Shown here: positions 14,269 through 23,717 of the stretch, piece after piece
Layout of the letters: the number at the start of each line of letters is the position of its first letter
Position numbering within the stretch: position 1 is the first letter of the stretch
Assembly (NCBI GenBank): GCA_030648615.1
Contig: JAUSHJ010000032.1
Span: 1 to 54,102 of the forward strand
Origin: Microcaldota archaeon
GTDB taxonomy: Archaea; Micrarchaeota; Micrarchaeia; Anstonellales; Bilamarchaeaceae
Direction of reading: 5' to 3'
DNA: 54,102 nucleotides
The notes under the pieces: model-generated
Seen by the model: the letters and a program-made list of their open reading frames with translations, nothing else
Told to the model about the DNA's origin: nothing
Databases searched by the model: none
Position numbers and translations under genes: made by a program

Positions 14269-15600
14269 ATGCTTATGAAGGAAACAATCGAAAAAGCATC
14301 ACCACTCATTGGTTTACTAGTACTTGGAATATTCATTTTGTTAACTATATCAGTTGTCAGAACCAGTCTTTTTGGTGAAGTTGAAGGAGAAAAACACATC
14401 TATTTCGAAATTGTCTTCTTGCTTTTACTTGCAGTAGCAGGAGAATTAGTAGTAGTATATACGAAACAACCTTCAGTCATGATTCTGATGATTCTAGGGC
14501 TTTTTATGAGTCCGAGTTTCCTGCATCTTTCTTGGGATTTTTTACACTCCTTAAATCTTCCATTTAATATCCCATCTAACCCCCCAGATATTCTAAGACT
14601 GGAAAATATCCTAACTGTATTCGCACAGTTAGGTGCGGTTATTTTATTGTTCAAAGTCGGAATGCACAACAAAATCGAACGTATTTTTGCATTTGATAAT
14701 TTGATAGTTGCGATAGCTGGTATCGTATTGCCTTTTGTTGTAGGATACTTTTATGCAATTTATGCAGGCGGAAGTTTTGCGTATTCTATGTTTGTAGCAG
14801 CAGCATTGACTGCAACATCGGTTGGAGTAACAGTCGCGATCCTAAAGGAGTTTAAACTTCTAAATGAAAGATTCGCAGAAATAATCATAGGAGCTGCGGT
14901 TTTAGACGACATTCTTGGCCTTTTGGTTCTATCCCTGGTTATAAATATTACTGGGGCTAGTGCTGGAGAGTCAATAATCATACCATTGCTCTTAACTCTA
15001 ATCACTGCGATAGTATTCCTTTTGGGCAGTGTATTGGCAGGAAATTATTTTGTGAAATATTTGGACAGAAGAGAGATGAGTCCAAAAATTTTCATGTTGA
15101 TTCTGGCATTTGTACTATTTTATGCCTATTTTGCAGAATTTATCAAGTTATCTGCGATAGTGGGAGCGTTCATGGCAGGTATCATATTAAACAAAAGCAA
15201 ACATCACGATGAAATAGAAGAAAAAACATATGGGCTGGAGATGCTGTTCCTGCCAATCTTTTTCATTTCCTTGGGAACCCTCATGGACATTAATGCACTG
15301 GTAACTTTCCTAACTCCTATTTTGATACTTTCATTCCTAGCCATTCTGACTAAAGTTGTTGGTTGCGGTGTGGCTGCAATATTTGCAAAATTAAAGTCAT
15401 TAGAAGCTGCAATAGTGGGTTTTGGTATGTCGCCAAGAGGAGAAGTAGCTCTTATCGTTGCTTCTATTGGGTTGACGACAAAGATACTCAATGCTTCAGA
15501 ATACTCAATAATTGCGACGATGGCATTACTAACAACATTAGTTACACCTCCAATATTGCAAGCATTAATTAGTATGAGAGAGAAAAAGAACGTTGGTTGA
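14269..15600 (+). CDS. CPA2-type cation/proton antiporter (KefB/NapA-like)
   Basis: 443 aa polytopic membrane protein with about 12-13 hydrophobic segments, matching the cation:proton antiporter-2 size and pattern. Signatures include AVILLFKVGMHNKIERIF, AAALTATSVGVTVAILKEFK, AAVLDDILGLLVLSL (Asp-Asp of the transport core) and AIVGFGMSPRGEVALIVAS. It probably exchanges Na+ or K+ for H+. No RCK/TrkA-N domain is attached. TTTTTTTAAAAG about 25 nt upstream suggests a leaderless start at 14269 or 14275. The next antiporter overlaps or follows immediately, suggesting a cation-homeostasis operon. Confidence 0.88.
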   Translation: MLMKETIEKASPLIGLLVLGIFILLTISVVRTSLFGEVEGEKHIYFEIVFLLLLAVAGELVVVYTKQPSVMILMILGLFMSPSFLHLSWDFLHSLNLPFNIPSNPPDILRLENILTVFAQLGAVILLFKVGMHNKIERIFAFDNLIVAIAGIVLPFVVGYFYAIYAGGSFAYSMFVAAALTATSVGVTVAILKEFKLLNERFAEIIIGAAVLDDILGLLVLSLVINITGASAGESIIIPLLLTLITAIVFLLGSVLAGNYFVKYLDRREMSPKIFMLILAFVLFYAYFAEFIKLSAIVGAFMAGIILNKSKHHDEIEEKTYGLEMLFLPIFFISLGTLMDINALVTFLTPILILSFLAILTKVVGCGVAAIFAKLKSLEAAIVGFGMSPRGEVALIVASIGLTTKILNASEYSIIATMALLTTLVTPPILQALISMREKKNVG

Positions 15601-15604
15601 TATA

Positions 15605-16564
15605 ATGCTCGTAGAAATGATAACTCTTTTGATTTCTTTAGCCATTCTAGCAAAATCATCCAGTGTAGTGGTTGAAAATGCAGCAAAAATTTCAAAGTTT
15701 TTTGGAATAAGCCAGGTAGCTATCGGCTTCATTCTTTTGGCCGTTTCAACCTCATTACCAGAATTGTCCGTATCTATTATTTCTTCTACTGCTGGTGAAG
15801 GGGCCATTGCTGCTGGTAATGTATTCGGATCAAACATCGCAGATATCTTACTGGTTCTTGGAATTGGTGCGTTTTTATATGGTTTGAAGATAGGAAAGAA
15901 TGAGCTCAAAGATATTGCAATCGTACTGGTACTAACAACGATCATATCAGTTTATATCATTTTCAATAGTACCATCAGAAACCAAGCATTAGGTTTTCTG
16001 GAAGGTATCATCCTCCTTTTGTTGTTTGGTTTTTATGTTATTTATATTTTTAGAAAGAAGGCAACAGAAGGAAATGGTACTGAACAGGTTACAAAGAAAG
16101 AAGCGTTATATGCATTTTTGTTTTTTTCTGCTTCGATAATTCTGGTTCTTATAAGTGCTGGTTTTGTGGTTGACTCAGCGGTAAAACTTGCTAAGCTGCT
16201 AAACATTGCAGAAAGTTTTATAGGTGCTACATTCATTGCTATCGGTACATCATTGCCAGAATTAGCAATTGATTTGCAGGCGATTAGGAAAAAACAATAC
16301 GGATTGGCTTTGGGGGATGCTATTGGCAGCACCATGACTAATATCACGCTGGTGTTAGGGACTGCGGCGGTTATTCACCCAATTTCTATCATCCTTCCGG
16401 TGTTTATAGCTGCATTGTTATTCGCGATAATTGCAAATATTGTTTTATTTTATGTAGCTGCAGTGAACAAAAGAATACAAAAATTCGGCGGGGTTTTGTT
16501 TCTGCTGATCTACGTAATTTACATAATCGTTATATTCTATCTTCAAATTGGTGAGATAAGTTAG
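15605..16564 (+). CDS. CaCA family Ca2+(Na+)/cation antiporter
   Basis: About 319 aa, typical length for YrbG-like CaCA antiporters, with two inverted five-helix repeats. The two alpha-repeats are visible: LLAVSTSLPELSVSII...GNVFGSNIADILLVLG (about residues 40-90) and FIAIGTSLPELAIDLQ...GDAIGSTMTNITLVLG (about 215-260). The (G)TSLPE and G(D/N)xxGSN motifs form the ion site. It is likely to export Ca2+ in exchange for Na+ or H+. The ATG at 15605 has GGTTGAT at 15594-15600; an in-frame TTG at 15593 is less likely. Co-transcribed with the CPA2 antiporter. Confidence 0.9.
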   Translation: MLVEMITLLISLAILAKSSSVVVENAAKISKFFGISQVAIGFILLAVSTSLPELSVSIISSTAGEGAIAAGNVFGSNIADILLVLGIGAFLYGLKIGKNELKDIAIVLVLTTIISVYIIFNSTIRNQALGFLEGIILLLLFGFYVIYIFRKKATEGNGTEQVTKKEALYAFLFFSASIILVLISAGFVVDSAVKLAKLLNIAESFIGATFIAIGTSLPELAIDLQAIRKKQYGLALGDAIGSTMTNITLVLGTAAVIHPISIILPVFIAALLFAIIANIVLFYVAAVNKRIQKFGGVLFLLIYVIYIIVIFYLQIGEIS

Positions 16565-16609
16565 ATGAAATACTATTACCTTCAGTTAATCACCTAATCT
16601 AGTTCAGAC

Positions 16610-16760
16610 CAAGTCTTAAATAGAACCTACGCTAGATCCACCTTAGCAGAAAGGGCAAAAAGTGAGGTCGTGTCCTCAGGTCTAGTCTGAGCATTCTTCC
16701 CCTGCAAATTTTATTTATAAATTTGCGGTGCTTTGTCCTCAAGACAAATGTCGCCTGCAC
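16610..16760 (+). ncRNA. Small-RNA cassette, copy C, with trailing hairpins
   Basis: A CTTAAATAG box near 16615 is followed by AGCAGAAAGGGCAAAAAGTG (about 16644-16663). CTCAG-GTCTAGT-CTGAG then forms a clear hairpin, and TCTTCCCCTGCA follows at 16695-16706. The last 12 bases equal the 3' end of the tRNA-Leu gene. Two small hairpins follow (GCAAATTT/AAATTTGC and TTTGTC/GACAAA, about 16704-16750). It lies downstream of the antiporter operon. Confidence 0.5.
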
Positions 16761-16848
16761 CATTTCCTTTTATTCAAACCAAAAATCGATAAACGTTAAT
16801 TTAAATAATTTATTGGTTACAATAATCTATCGAATGAGGTGAAATCAT

Positions 16849-16941
16849 ATGGCTGATGAAGATATCGAAGACGATGATCTGGATGAAGATGAAGAAGACG
16901 AAGAAGGTGAAGATGAAAACGAGTCAGACGAAGAAAAATAG
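16849..16941 (+). CDS. Very acidic 30-residue mini-protein
   Basis: Short frame with 24 of 30 residues Asp or Glu, beginning MADEDIEDDDLDED and ending NESDEEK. It is supported as a real gene by GAGGTGA at 16835-16841 placed 7 nt before the ATG and by a TATA-like AATTTAAATAATTTA upstream (about 16798-16812). No hydrophobic core, so probably disordered. Acidic mini-proteins can act as nucleic-acid mimics, histone-like protein ligands or metal buffers; no function can be chosen. Low-complexity length change would be easy. Confidence 0.55.
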   Translation: MADEDIEDDDLDEDEEDEEGEDENESDEEK

Positions 16942-16995
16942 GATTCAATAACTTCTGAAACTGTAGGATTTTGAAGAATTAAATCTTATGGTAAT

Positions 16996-18789
16996 TCAAT
17001 AATCGTCACTTCTTCTAAACCTTGAATTTGAATCTTTCTTTGGTTTATTAAAAACCATTTTTATTACAATTCCAATTATGGTAACTCCAATTACTCCACC
17101 GGCAACGAGAATTGGAAATAACGAATCAATAACAGTAACAGTTCGTGTAACTCTTGTTGCTTTATTACCTACTAAATCCGTAACATCATAGGTGATACTA
17201 TAGACGCCAACTTTACTTGTATTGACTAGGTTATCGGTAATAATTTTTGAAGTCATGTAGCCATCATAGTTATCTGATGCAGTTGCACCAGCATCTGTAT
17301 ATAAATTATTCAAATTTATGTTTACTGTAGAATTGCCAATTAGAGTTATTATCGGTTTTGTCGTATCAACAACATAGACTATTCTAATAGCTCGAGTTGC
17401 CTTTCCGATAGAATCAACAACGGCATAGGTAACTGTGTAATTTCCGATCATATTTGCATTTACTGTATTATTTACAATTATTTTTGATGTTATATCTCCA
17501 TCATAGTTATCTGATGCAGTTGCACCAAGATCAGTATAAATTTCGTGGACTTCTATAGTAATAGTATCGTTTCCATTAAGTGTAATAACAGGTGCACCTG
17601 AAGTTATTCCAGTTATTTCATTTGACAAGCTATATGCAATATTTCCTGCATTGTCTACTGCTTTGTAACATATTTTGTTACCATTGTCAATTTCAAAATT
17701 GAATGTCAATAGTTCATAGGAAACAAACGAAAGAGAATTATCACAAATTGAGTTACGTGTCATAGCCATGGAAAGCGTTCCATCCGATGTGGTAGCCGTA
17801 ATCGTCTTAGATGGATAGGTAGATGTACCTGGATCTAATATGTTCAAAGTTGGAGCTACAGTGTCCCAGTTGAATGTGAATATATCATAGGCACTATTTC
17901 CAGTGTTATCAGTACAGTTCAAACCAAGAACATAGGTTCCGTCAGTTACTGCACTTACTCTGGTGTCTTCTGAATATGGGGTAGATAAAGCTAAAGTTCC
18001 AGAACCAGATACTTGTGTCCAGTTATAATACATAATTCCGCTTCCAGAGTCAAAACAAGTAGCATCTTGGGTAAATTGCGAGTTTATAGTTTTATTTCCA
18101 CCTGCATAGGTGGTTGGATTTACGGTATCTAGGTGGGATATTTGTGTTGTCATACTATAATTTTTATTACCTATATTATCTTTAGTTCTGAAGCAGATGT
18201 ATTTACCTTGGTAAAGCGTATCGTTATTGGCTTCTAAAGAAGTGCCTACGGTACCGATATCTAATTCATTATCCTGTGTCATAGTGCAAGAATTATCTGC
18301 TCTTACTATCCATTTTGTCTCAGATATTCCTGATCCGCTATCTGTTACAGTTACATTTATCTTATCATTTTTGGTCCAGTTGCCAGATGCATCATCGGTT
18401 ATCAAAATTGATGGATTGGTAGTATCTATTTTTACTGTACTAGAGTTAACGTCTCCCCAACTACCTGCGCTATTGTTACTAGAGTAGCGTATGAAAGATG
18501 TACCTTCAGTTGAAATATTAATTGTTCCAGTGTAAGGAGTTCCAGTGCTTATCGGATCGCAGATATTCGCAGTGTCAACACAGTAGCGCATGCCAGCACA
18601 ACTTGAATTTCCAGCATTGCATACTAGGTTTACGGTTACTGAAGCATTAATCCAGCTTTCAAATGCATATGTGCTACCATTTACTGTAGCTGTTGCAGTT
18701 GTGAATGGGTCGGTTGCGTAAGATAATGAAACTAGGAGAATTATTGCCATTAAAAATATTGAATATTTATTAGTAATTAACTGTATCAT
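16996..18789 (-). CDS. Secreted, membrane-anchored Ig-like repeat protein
   Basis: 597 aa. The signal peptide (YSIFLMAIILLVSLSYA, residues about 9-26) is followed by several Ser/Thr/Asn-rich Ig-like segments. Two DUF5011-type domains follow (about 395-475 and 478-555), each with DLGATASDNYDGDIT or DAGATASDNYDGYMT and a closing VTYAVVDSIGK or ITYDVTDLVGN. A C-terminal transmembrane helix (about 560-583, ILVAGGVIGVTIIGIVIKMV) and a short basic tail end the protein. Many Asn-x-Ser/Thr sites suggest N-glycosylation. Likely an S-layer-associated or adhesion protein. GAGGTG precedes the ATG on the coding strand. Confidence 0.8.
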   Translation of the reverse strand: MIQLITNKYSIFLMAIILLVSLSYATDPFTTATATVNGSTYAFESWINASVTVNLVCNAGNSSCAGMRYCVDTANICDPISTGTPYTGTINISTEGTSFIRYSSNNSAGSWGDVNSSTVKIDTTNPSILITDDASGNWTKNDKINVTVTDSGSGISETKWIVRADNSCTMTQDNELDIGTVGTSLEANNDTLYQGKYICFRTKDNIGNKNYSMTTQISHLDTVNPTTYAGGNKTINSQFTQDATCFDSGSGIMYYNWTQVSGSGTLALSTPYSEDTRVSAVTDGTYVLGLNCTDNTGNSAYDIFTFNWDTVAPTLNILDPGTSTYPSKTITATTSDGTLSMAMTRNSICDNSLSFVSYELLTFNFEIDNGNKICYKAVDNAGNIAYSLSNEITGITSGAPVITLNGNDTITIEVHEIYTDLGATASDNYDGDITSKIIVNNTVNANMIGNYTVTYAVVDSIGKATRAIRIVYVVDTTKPIITLIGNSTVNINLNNLYTDAGATASDNYDGYMTSKIITDNLVNTSKVGVYSITYDVTDLVGNKATRVTRTVTVIDSLFPILVAGGVIGVTIIGIVIKMVFNKPKKDSNSRFRRSDDY

Positions 18790-18905
18790 TAAAACACCTC
18801 AATATAATCGGATAATTTGATTGTCAATACAATTAGTTTTCATAATAACTTTAAATACGTTTTCATTGATTTAACTTCTACAAAATTAATTGTTTTCTCT
18901 ATCAT

Positions 18906-19301
18906 TTACCTAAGCAAACCCAAATCTCCACTAAATTTAGTTACGTAGTTATCATCTCCAAGAACTCCCATCCCAATAACATCCACTTGCTCGATTGGTT
19001 TGCCTACTACGTTTTTTATGTACTCTTCATAACTAGTTGTTGATTGTCCTTCACGTGTAAAAACCATATACTTTAGTTTATTCTTCTTTGCTCGTTCTAA
19101 AAGTTCTTTCCATGGTTTCTTGTTTTGCTTGAGGACAAGTATAGGTATTTTAGTAATCGGTATATATGTAAAATCATTTCCTTCAATCTGAGGACCTAAA
19201 ATATTCTGTTCACCATTAAACAAACCTGAGGCAATGCAAGCGGCTGCATTTACAAGATAACCTGAACCTAGTGTTTCATTTAATACAATAGCAATTTTCA
19301 T
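18906..19301 (-). CDS. DUF2000 family protein
   Basis: 131 aa from ATG 19301 (MKIAIVLNETLGSGYLVNAA). The beginning, the NAAACIASGL motif and the compact alpha/beta length match DUF2000, which has a peptidyl-tRNA hydrolase II-like fold; molecular function is unknown. The TATA-like GTATAAATATT near 19328-19338 lies at leaderless distance from this ATG, which argues against the upstream TTG at 19316. Monocistronic, divergent from the ACT regulator at 19390. Confidence 0.75.
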   Translation of the reverse strand: MKIAIVLNETLGSGYLVNAAACIASGLFNGEQNILGPQIEGNDFTYIPITKIPILVLKQNKKPWKELLERAKKNKLKYMVFTREGQSTTSYEEYIKNVVGKPIEQVDVIGMGVLGDDNYVTKFSGDLGLLR

Positions 19302-19389
19302 TACTCTATTGAGCAATTGTTAATATTTATACTTTCTGTTATTTTTTTAACAAACTTTTAAAAATGCATTAGTATACTAACAATACGGG

Positions 19390-20076
19390 ATGATCATGGT
19401 TACAATACAGGAACTGGTAAACGAGGAACTTAGAAAATCACCGATAATTGTTGATATGCTACAGCAGGAGTTAGCAAATACCAATGCTGTTGCTACAAAA
19501 ATTCAACCATCTATAGAAAAAAAATACGGAAAAAAGATCGAGCTTCCAGCAGTTTCCATGGCGATCAGAAGGTTTATGGAAAACTTTTCTGATAATCAAA
19601 TATTCAAATGGTCATTTCCAAAGGATATTGAAGTCTCCACCAAATCAAAAATATACGAGGTTGCAATTGAAAAGAGTCCGGATATACAGAAGATACTCAA
19701 CTATCTATACGATCACATCAAAAGACACAAAGGAGAATTTTTATCTGTTATCGAAGGTACGTATGAGATTGTTATTTTTACTAATCAGACTAATAAGAAA
19801 TATGTGCTGGAAGCAATTAAAAACCAAAAAATTACCTCTGAACTAGATAATTTAGCATACGTTACTGTTAACTGGGCAAAAGTAACCAAAGATATACCTG
19901 GAATTTACTATAGGATTACAAGAGAACTTGCAGTAAAAAATATTTCGATTCAGTCAATGCACACGATAGGTGCAGAAATGATGATGCTCTTCAAAGAAGA
20001 TGCACTAATGGAAGCATATGCTACGATCGGAAAACTTTTAGCAGAAGAACAAACGAATCACAACTTTCTTAAATGA
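19390..20076 (+). CDS. DNA-binding ACT-domain protein
   Basis: 228 aa, start at ATG 19390 or 19396. The N-terminal half is helical and may hold a winged helix (VTIQELVNEELRKSPIIVDM, then LPAVSMAIRRFMENF). The C-terminal segment (about residues 155-225: VTVNWAKVTKDIPGIYYRIT, then NISIQSMHTIG) is an ACT-like fold of the aspartokinase type. ACT domains usually bind amino acids, so it is probably an amino-acid-responsive regulator. A TTTTAAAAATG box near 19353 gives a short or absent leader. Confidence 0.65.
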   Translation: MIMVTIQELVNEELRKSPIIVDMLQQELANTNAVATKIQPSIEKKYGKKIELPAVSMAIRRFMENFSDNQIFKWSFPKDIEVSTKSKIYEVAIEKSPDIQKILNYLYDHIKRHKGEFLSVIEGTYEIVIFTNQTNKKYVLEAIKNQKITSELDNLAYVTVNWAKVTKDIPGIYYRITRELAVKNISIQSMHTIGAEMMMLFKEDALMEAYATIGKLLAEEQTNHNFLK

Positions 20077-20094
20077 TCTATCAGTAGACTCATT

Positions 20095-21477
20095 ATGAAA
20101 CTAACATTCAATGGTGCAGCTGGTATCGTTACTGGTTCCTGCTATCTTCTTGAAGCAGCAGGCGAAAAAATCCTCATAGATTGTGGGATGTTCCAAGGTA
20201 CAAAAGAGATAACTCGATTGAACTACGAGCCATTCAGGTTCAATCCAAAGGAAATATCTTATTTATTGTTAACTCATACTCATATTGATCATTCTGGTTT
20301 AATCCCAAAGCTGGTCAAAAATGGTTTTCGTGGAAAGATAATTGCAACACCGCCTACCATAGATTTGACAAAGATTATGCTTAAGGATTCAGCTCATGTA
20401 AATGAGGATGACACAATTCATGAGAACGCTCGTCGTATGCGGCTAGGTCTAAAGCCGAGAGATCCTCTCTATTTACTTGCCGATGTGCTTAAGTCATTTG
20501 AATTTTTCCATCAGGTTAAATATAAAAATCCCTACAAACTTACAAATAATCTTACAGTAACATTTCACGATGCTGGACACATATTAGGGTCCTCTATCAT
20601 AGAACTCTTAGTTAGAGACGCAGGAAAAACTACGAAGATAATTTTTTCTGGAGATTTAGGTCAAGGAGGAACTCAGATCTTAGATGACCCTGCAATTATT
20701 CAGGAAGCTGATTTTGTTCTTGTTGAGTCAACCTACGGAAATCGTCCGCGTGAGGATTCCGCAATCCGTGGAGATCTTTTATCCAAAGAAGTAAATGAAG
20801 CATTTGCCAGAGGCGGAAAATTGTTGATTCCTTCTTTTGCAGTTGAACGAACACAGGAATTGCTTTACTATTTGCATCGTTTAATTCGTGATGGGAAATT
20901 TCCTGCTGAAATGGTATTTCTTGATAGTCCTCTTGCAATAGAAGTTACTGAAGTTTTCAAAAAATACATGAATTATTTTTCTCCGAGTTTGAGAAAGGAA
21001 TTTACTAATCCATTTAATTTCAATCAGTTGAAATGCCTCAAGACTGCAGATGAATCCCGCAGCATGAATGACTATAATAAGCCTTGCATAATAATTGCTG
21101 GTAGTGGCATGTGTAACGCAGGGAGAATAAGACATCATCTAAAGCATAATATATGGAAATCACAAAACACACTTCTTTTTGTAGGTTATCAGGCAGAAGG
21201 CACGTTAGGCCGAGTTATCCTTGAAGGCGCAAAGACAGTTAAAATGATGGGACTCGAAGTAGCAGTAAAAGCTAAGATAAGAAAAATAGAAAGTTTTTCT
21301 TCTCATGCAGATTCTACTCATTTGATTAGTTGGATTACAGCTCTTAGAAACAAACCAAAAAAAATATTTATAGTGCACGGTGAACTGGAGTCATCAAGAG
21401 GGTTACAAACTGCTCTTAACAAACTCGGTTTTACTACTCATGTTCCATATTTGGGAGAAAGTGTAGAATTAAAATGA
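20095..21477 (+). CDS. Beta-CASP metallo-beta-lactamase ribonuclease (aCPSF-like)
   Basis: 460 aa RNA-processing nuclease. The metallo-beta-lactamase core has THTHIDHSG (about residues 61-69), DAGHILGSS and FSGDLG; the beta-CASP part has ESTYGNRPRED, GSGMCNAGRIRHHL and SSHADSTHL. These give the two-zinc site and motifs A-C. It lacks the N-terminal KH domains of archaeal CPSF1, so it corresponds to the KH-less type (aCPSF2-like), an endo- and/or 5'-3' exoribonuclease. It starts 18 bp after the ACT gene and is probably co-transcribed. Confidence 0.92.
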   Translation: MKLTFNGAAGIVTGSCYLLEAAGEKILIDCGMFQGTKEITRLNYEPFRFNPKEISYLLLTHTHIDHSGLIPKLVKNGFRGKIIATPPTIDLTKIMLKDSAHVNEDDTIHENARRMRLGLKPRDPLYLLADVLKSFEFFHQVKYKNPYKLTNNLTVTFHDAGHILGSSIIELLVRDAGKTTKIIFSGDLGQGGTQILDDPAIIQEADFVLVESTYGNRPREDSAIRGDLLSKEVNEAFARGGKLLIPSFAVERTQELLYYLHRLIRDGKFPAEMVFLDSPLAIEVTEVFKKYMNYFSPSLRKEFTNPFNFNQLKCLKTADESRSMNDYNKPCIIIAGSGMCNAGRIRHHLKHNIWKSQNTLLFVGYQAEGTLGRVILEGAKTVKMMGLEVAVKAKIRKIESFSSHADSTHLISWITALRNKPKKIFIVHGELESSRGLQTALNKLGFTTHVPYLGESVELK

Positions 21478-21526
21478 ACTGCGTATTACCATTTGCTTTT
21501 TAAATTTCAACTTATTAGTATTTCTG

Positions 21527-23590
21527 ATGAGGATAACATCGGTATCATATTTTTTGTTTATTCTATTTTTGTTAGTTTTAACTTCCGGCATTGTGTTTGC
21601 TCAAGAAGCATGTACATCGTGTGATAGTGTCAAATCTTCTTGCTCAGTATCCTGCGAACAAGATTACGGATCATCATCACTAAATCGAGGACAACCAGTA
21701 AGTGAAAACATCGAGCAAAAATGCAGCGGTTCTCATGAAAATGCGAGGATTGAAAGTGGAGGGTGCTACGAATCTGCATACAGCACTTTTGGAACTTGCC
21801 TATCTGCTTGCGGAACTGACAATTCCTGCCAGGATAATTGCGTAGATTCTTACAATTCTGCTGATATAGAATGCGGTGGTCAGTATTTGAACAGTTGCTA
21901 TGAGAAATGTACTAACTCCTGCAACGAACAATCCTTAGTGTGCCAGGATCAATGTCCATCTACAAATGACAATTCTACTGGTACTTCTAGCAGCGATTCT
22001 AGTGTCATACCTGATCCATCGTTAACAAATGGCGGGGGAGAACAAAATAAGTGCAAGCCAACAGTTTCTGCAGACTACGATGGTGTTTCTGCGGATGGAG
22101 TTGCTTCAATAATCTTCAAGCTTGTTTTAGAAGGAGAATATCAAAGTTTCGATTTTTATCTTACTTCAGATGAACCACTGCGCGGCAAAATTGAAAAACC
22201 AGATCCATTTACGATTATTTTTACTCCGGATGAAGCAGATGCGGAAAAAAACTATCTGAAACCACAACATGCTCAAGCAGTAGGCGAATGCATTCCTATA
22301 GGTGCAGGTCCAGAAGAAAAAGTAACTGATATCCAATCATTTACTATCGAACAACCTCCATTATTTTTCGTGCACGGTTTCATGTCAGATTCCAGCGCAT
22401 GGAGTAAATTCGAACCACGTGTAGCTGCAGAAGGTTGGCAATATGAGGATATTGATTATTCTGGCGAACAGGACATAGCACTGAGTGCAGGTCAACTTGG
22501 TTCAAACATTCAAGAATTCCTATCGGCTATACACATAGGTCAGTTTTATGAAGGAAAAAAGATTTCAGCGGAGAAGGTAGACATTATCTCCCATAGTATG
22601 GGCGGATTGGTTACCAGATATTATATTGGTAATGGTTATCAGGGAGACATCCGGAAATTTGTCATGATTGGAACTCCTAATCATGGCGCATGGGATGCGA
22701 AGCGTTATGTAACGCCCTTAGGTATTGGGGGCATGGCAGGACAACAGTTGAGGCCAGATAGTCAATTTATCCAGTCACTCAATACACAATCATTGAATCC
22801 AGATATAGAATATCATTCAATAGCAGGAATAGGCTGGTCTACAGATACAGAAACATTTCTGGCTACAACCTGTCAGGGAGACGGTGTTGTGCTAGTAGAA
22901 AGTGTAAGGTTGGAAGGAGTTCCGTTATACTGTACTTATGATGCACATACTGGTATAGTGTACTGGGCTGCGCCTATATGCATGAGTGCTTTCAAAAACA
23001 ATGGTGGTGGCTGGTTTTCAAGCGAAGGCGGCACATTGCCTACGAGCGATGCGACGTATGGGATAACTACGAGTGCAATCCTGACCGGAACTGCAACCTC
23101 TGTTGCTCCTTGCGGAGAAAGCAGTACTATTGTACCTGGTACCAGTGCCACTGTAAAATCTCCAGTAACATTACATGCTTATGACAGTGAAGGTAACCAC
23201 GCAGGCTTGAAAAATGGGCAACTAGAAAATGAAATAGGAAAGGGAGTTTTCTATTCTAATATTAATGAATCAGAACATCAGATGATAAAAATTATTGGCA
23301 AACAAAATATTGAATTCGCTCTCCGTGGAACTAGTAATGGCGTATTCGATCTGGAATTATTTAACTGGGATGAAAATGGGACTTCTAAAAATTATTCATT
23401 TTCTAAAGTTAGGGTGGAACCTGACCAAGAGTATACAATTAATCCATATGCACAAGTACCGGAATTAAAAATAAACAATGCTATACGGTACAATGATCTA
23501 GCAAATACTGAAGATTTTAAATGTCTGCCATTTGTTTTTTTCGCAATGATCTTGATTTTCAGCTTTTTGTTGTACTGTAAATTTTATTGA
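21527..23590 (+). CDS. Secreted lipase-like alpha/beta hydrolase with Cys-rich N-terminus
   Basis: 687 aa. The signal peptide (residues about 5-25) is followed by a Cys-rich segment (about 27-145, more than 15 Cys in spaced pairs), then a beta-rich linker and an alpha/beta hydrolase domain from about 280. The hydrolase has the oxyanion region PLFFVHGFMSDSSAW and the nucleophile elbow ISHSMGGLVTRYYIG (Ser in SHSMG), as in lipases and PGAP1-like proteins. A beta-rich tail ends in a transmembrane helix (about 665-684). It is probably exported, anchored and acts on lipids or esters. The ATG at 21527 is leaderless relative to CTTTTTAAATTTC. Confidence 0.82.
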   Translation: MRITSVSYFLFILFLLVLTSGIVFAQEACTSCDSVKSSCSVSCEQDYGSSSLNRGQPVSENIEQKCSGSHENARIESGGCYESAYSTFGTCLSACGTDNSCQDNCVDSYNSADIECGGQYLNSCYEKCTNSCNEQSLVCQDQCPSTNDNSTGTSSSDSSVIPDPSLTNGGGEQNKCKPTVSADYDGVSADGVASIIFKLVLEGEYQSFDFYLTSDEPLRGKIEKPDPFTIIFTPDEADAEKNYLKPQHAQAVGECIPIGAGPEEKVTDIQSFTIEQPPLFFVHGFMSDSSAWSKFEPRVAAEGWQYEDIDYSGEQDIALSAGQLGSNIQEFLSAIHIGQFYEGKKISAEKVDIISHSMGGLVTRYYIGNGYQGDIRKFVMIGTPNHGAWDAKRYVTPLGIGGMAGQQLRPDSQFIQSLNTQSLNPDIEYHSIAGIGWSTDTETFLATTCQGDGVVLVESVRLEGVPLYCTYDAHTGIVYWAAPICMSAFKNNGGGWFSSEGGTLPTSDATYGITTSAILTGTATSVAPCGESSTIVPGTSATVKSPVTLHAYDSEGNHAGLKNGQLENEIGKGVFYSNINESEHQMIKIIGKQNIEFALRGTSNGVFDLELFNWDENGTSKNYSFSKVRVEPDQEYTINPYAQVPELKINNAIRYNDLANTEDFKCLPFVFFAMILIFSFLLYCKFY

Positions 23591-23717
23591 TGTTAAAGAA
23601 ATCCGTTAATCTGTTAAATATGACGCTGTACTGGGCAGATGTTTTAATATGCTATTGCCTAGATTATGAATAGAAAAATATCCGGATGTATTGATTTCAC
23701 AAATTAATATGCTATTT

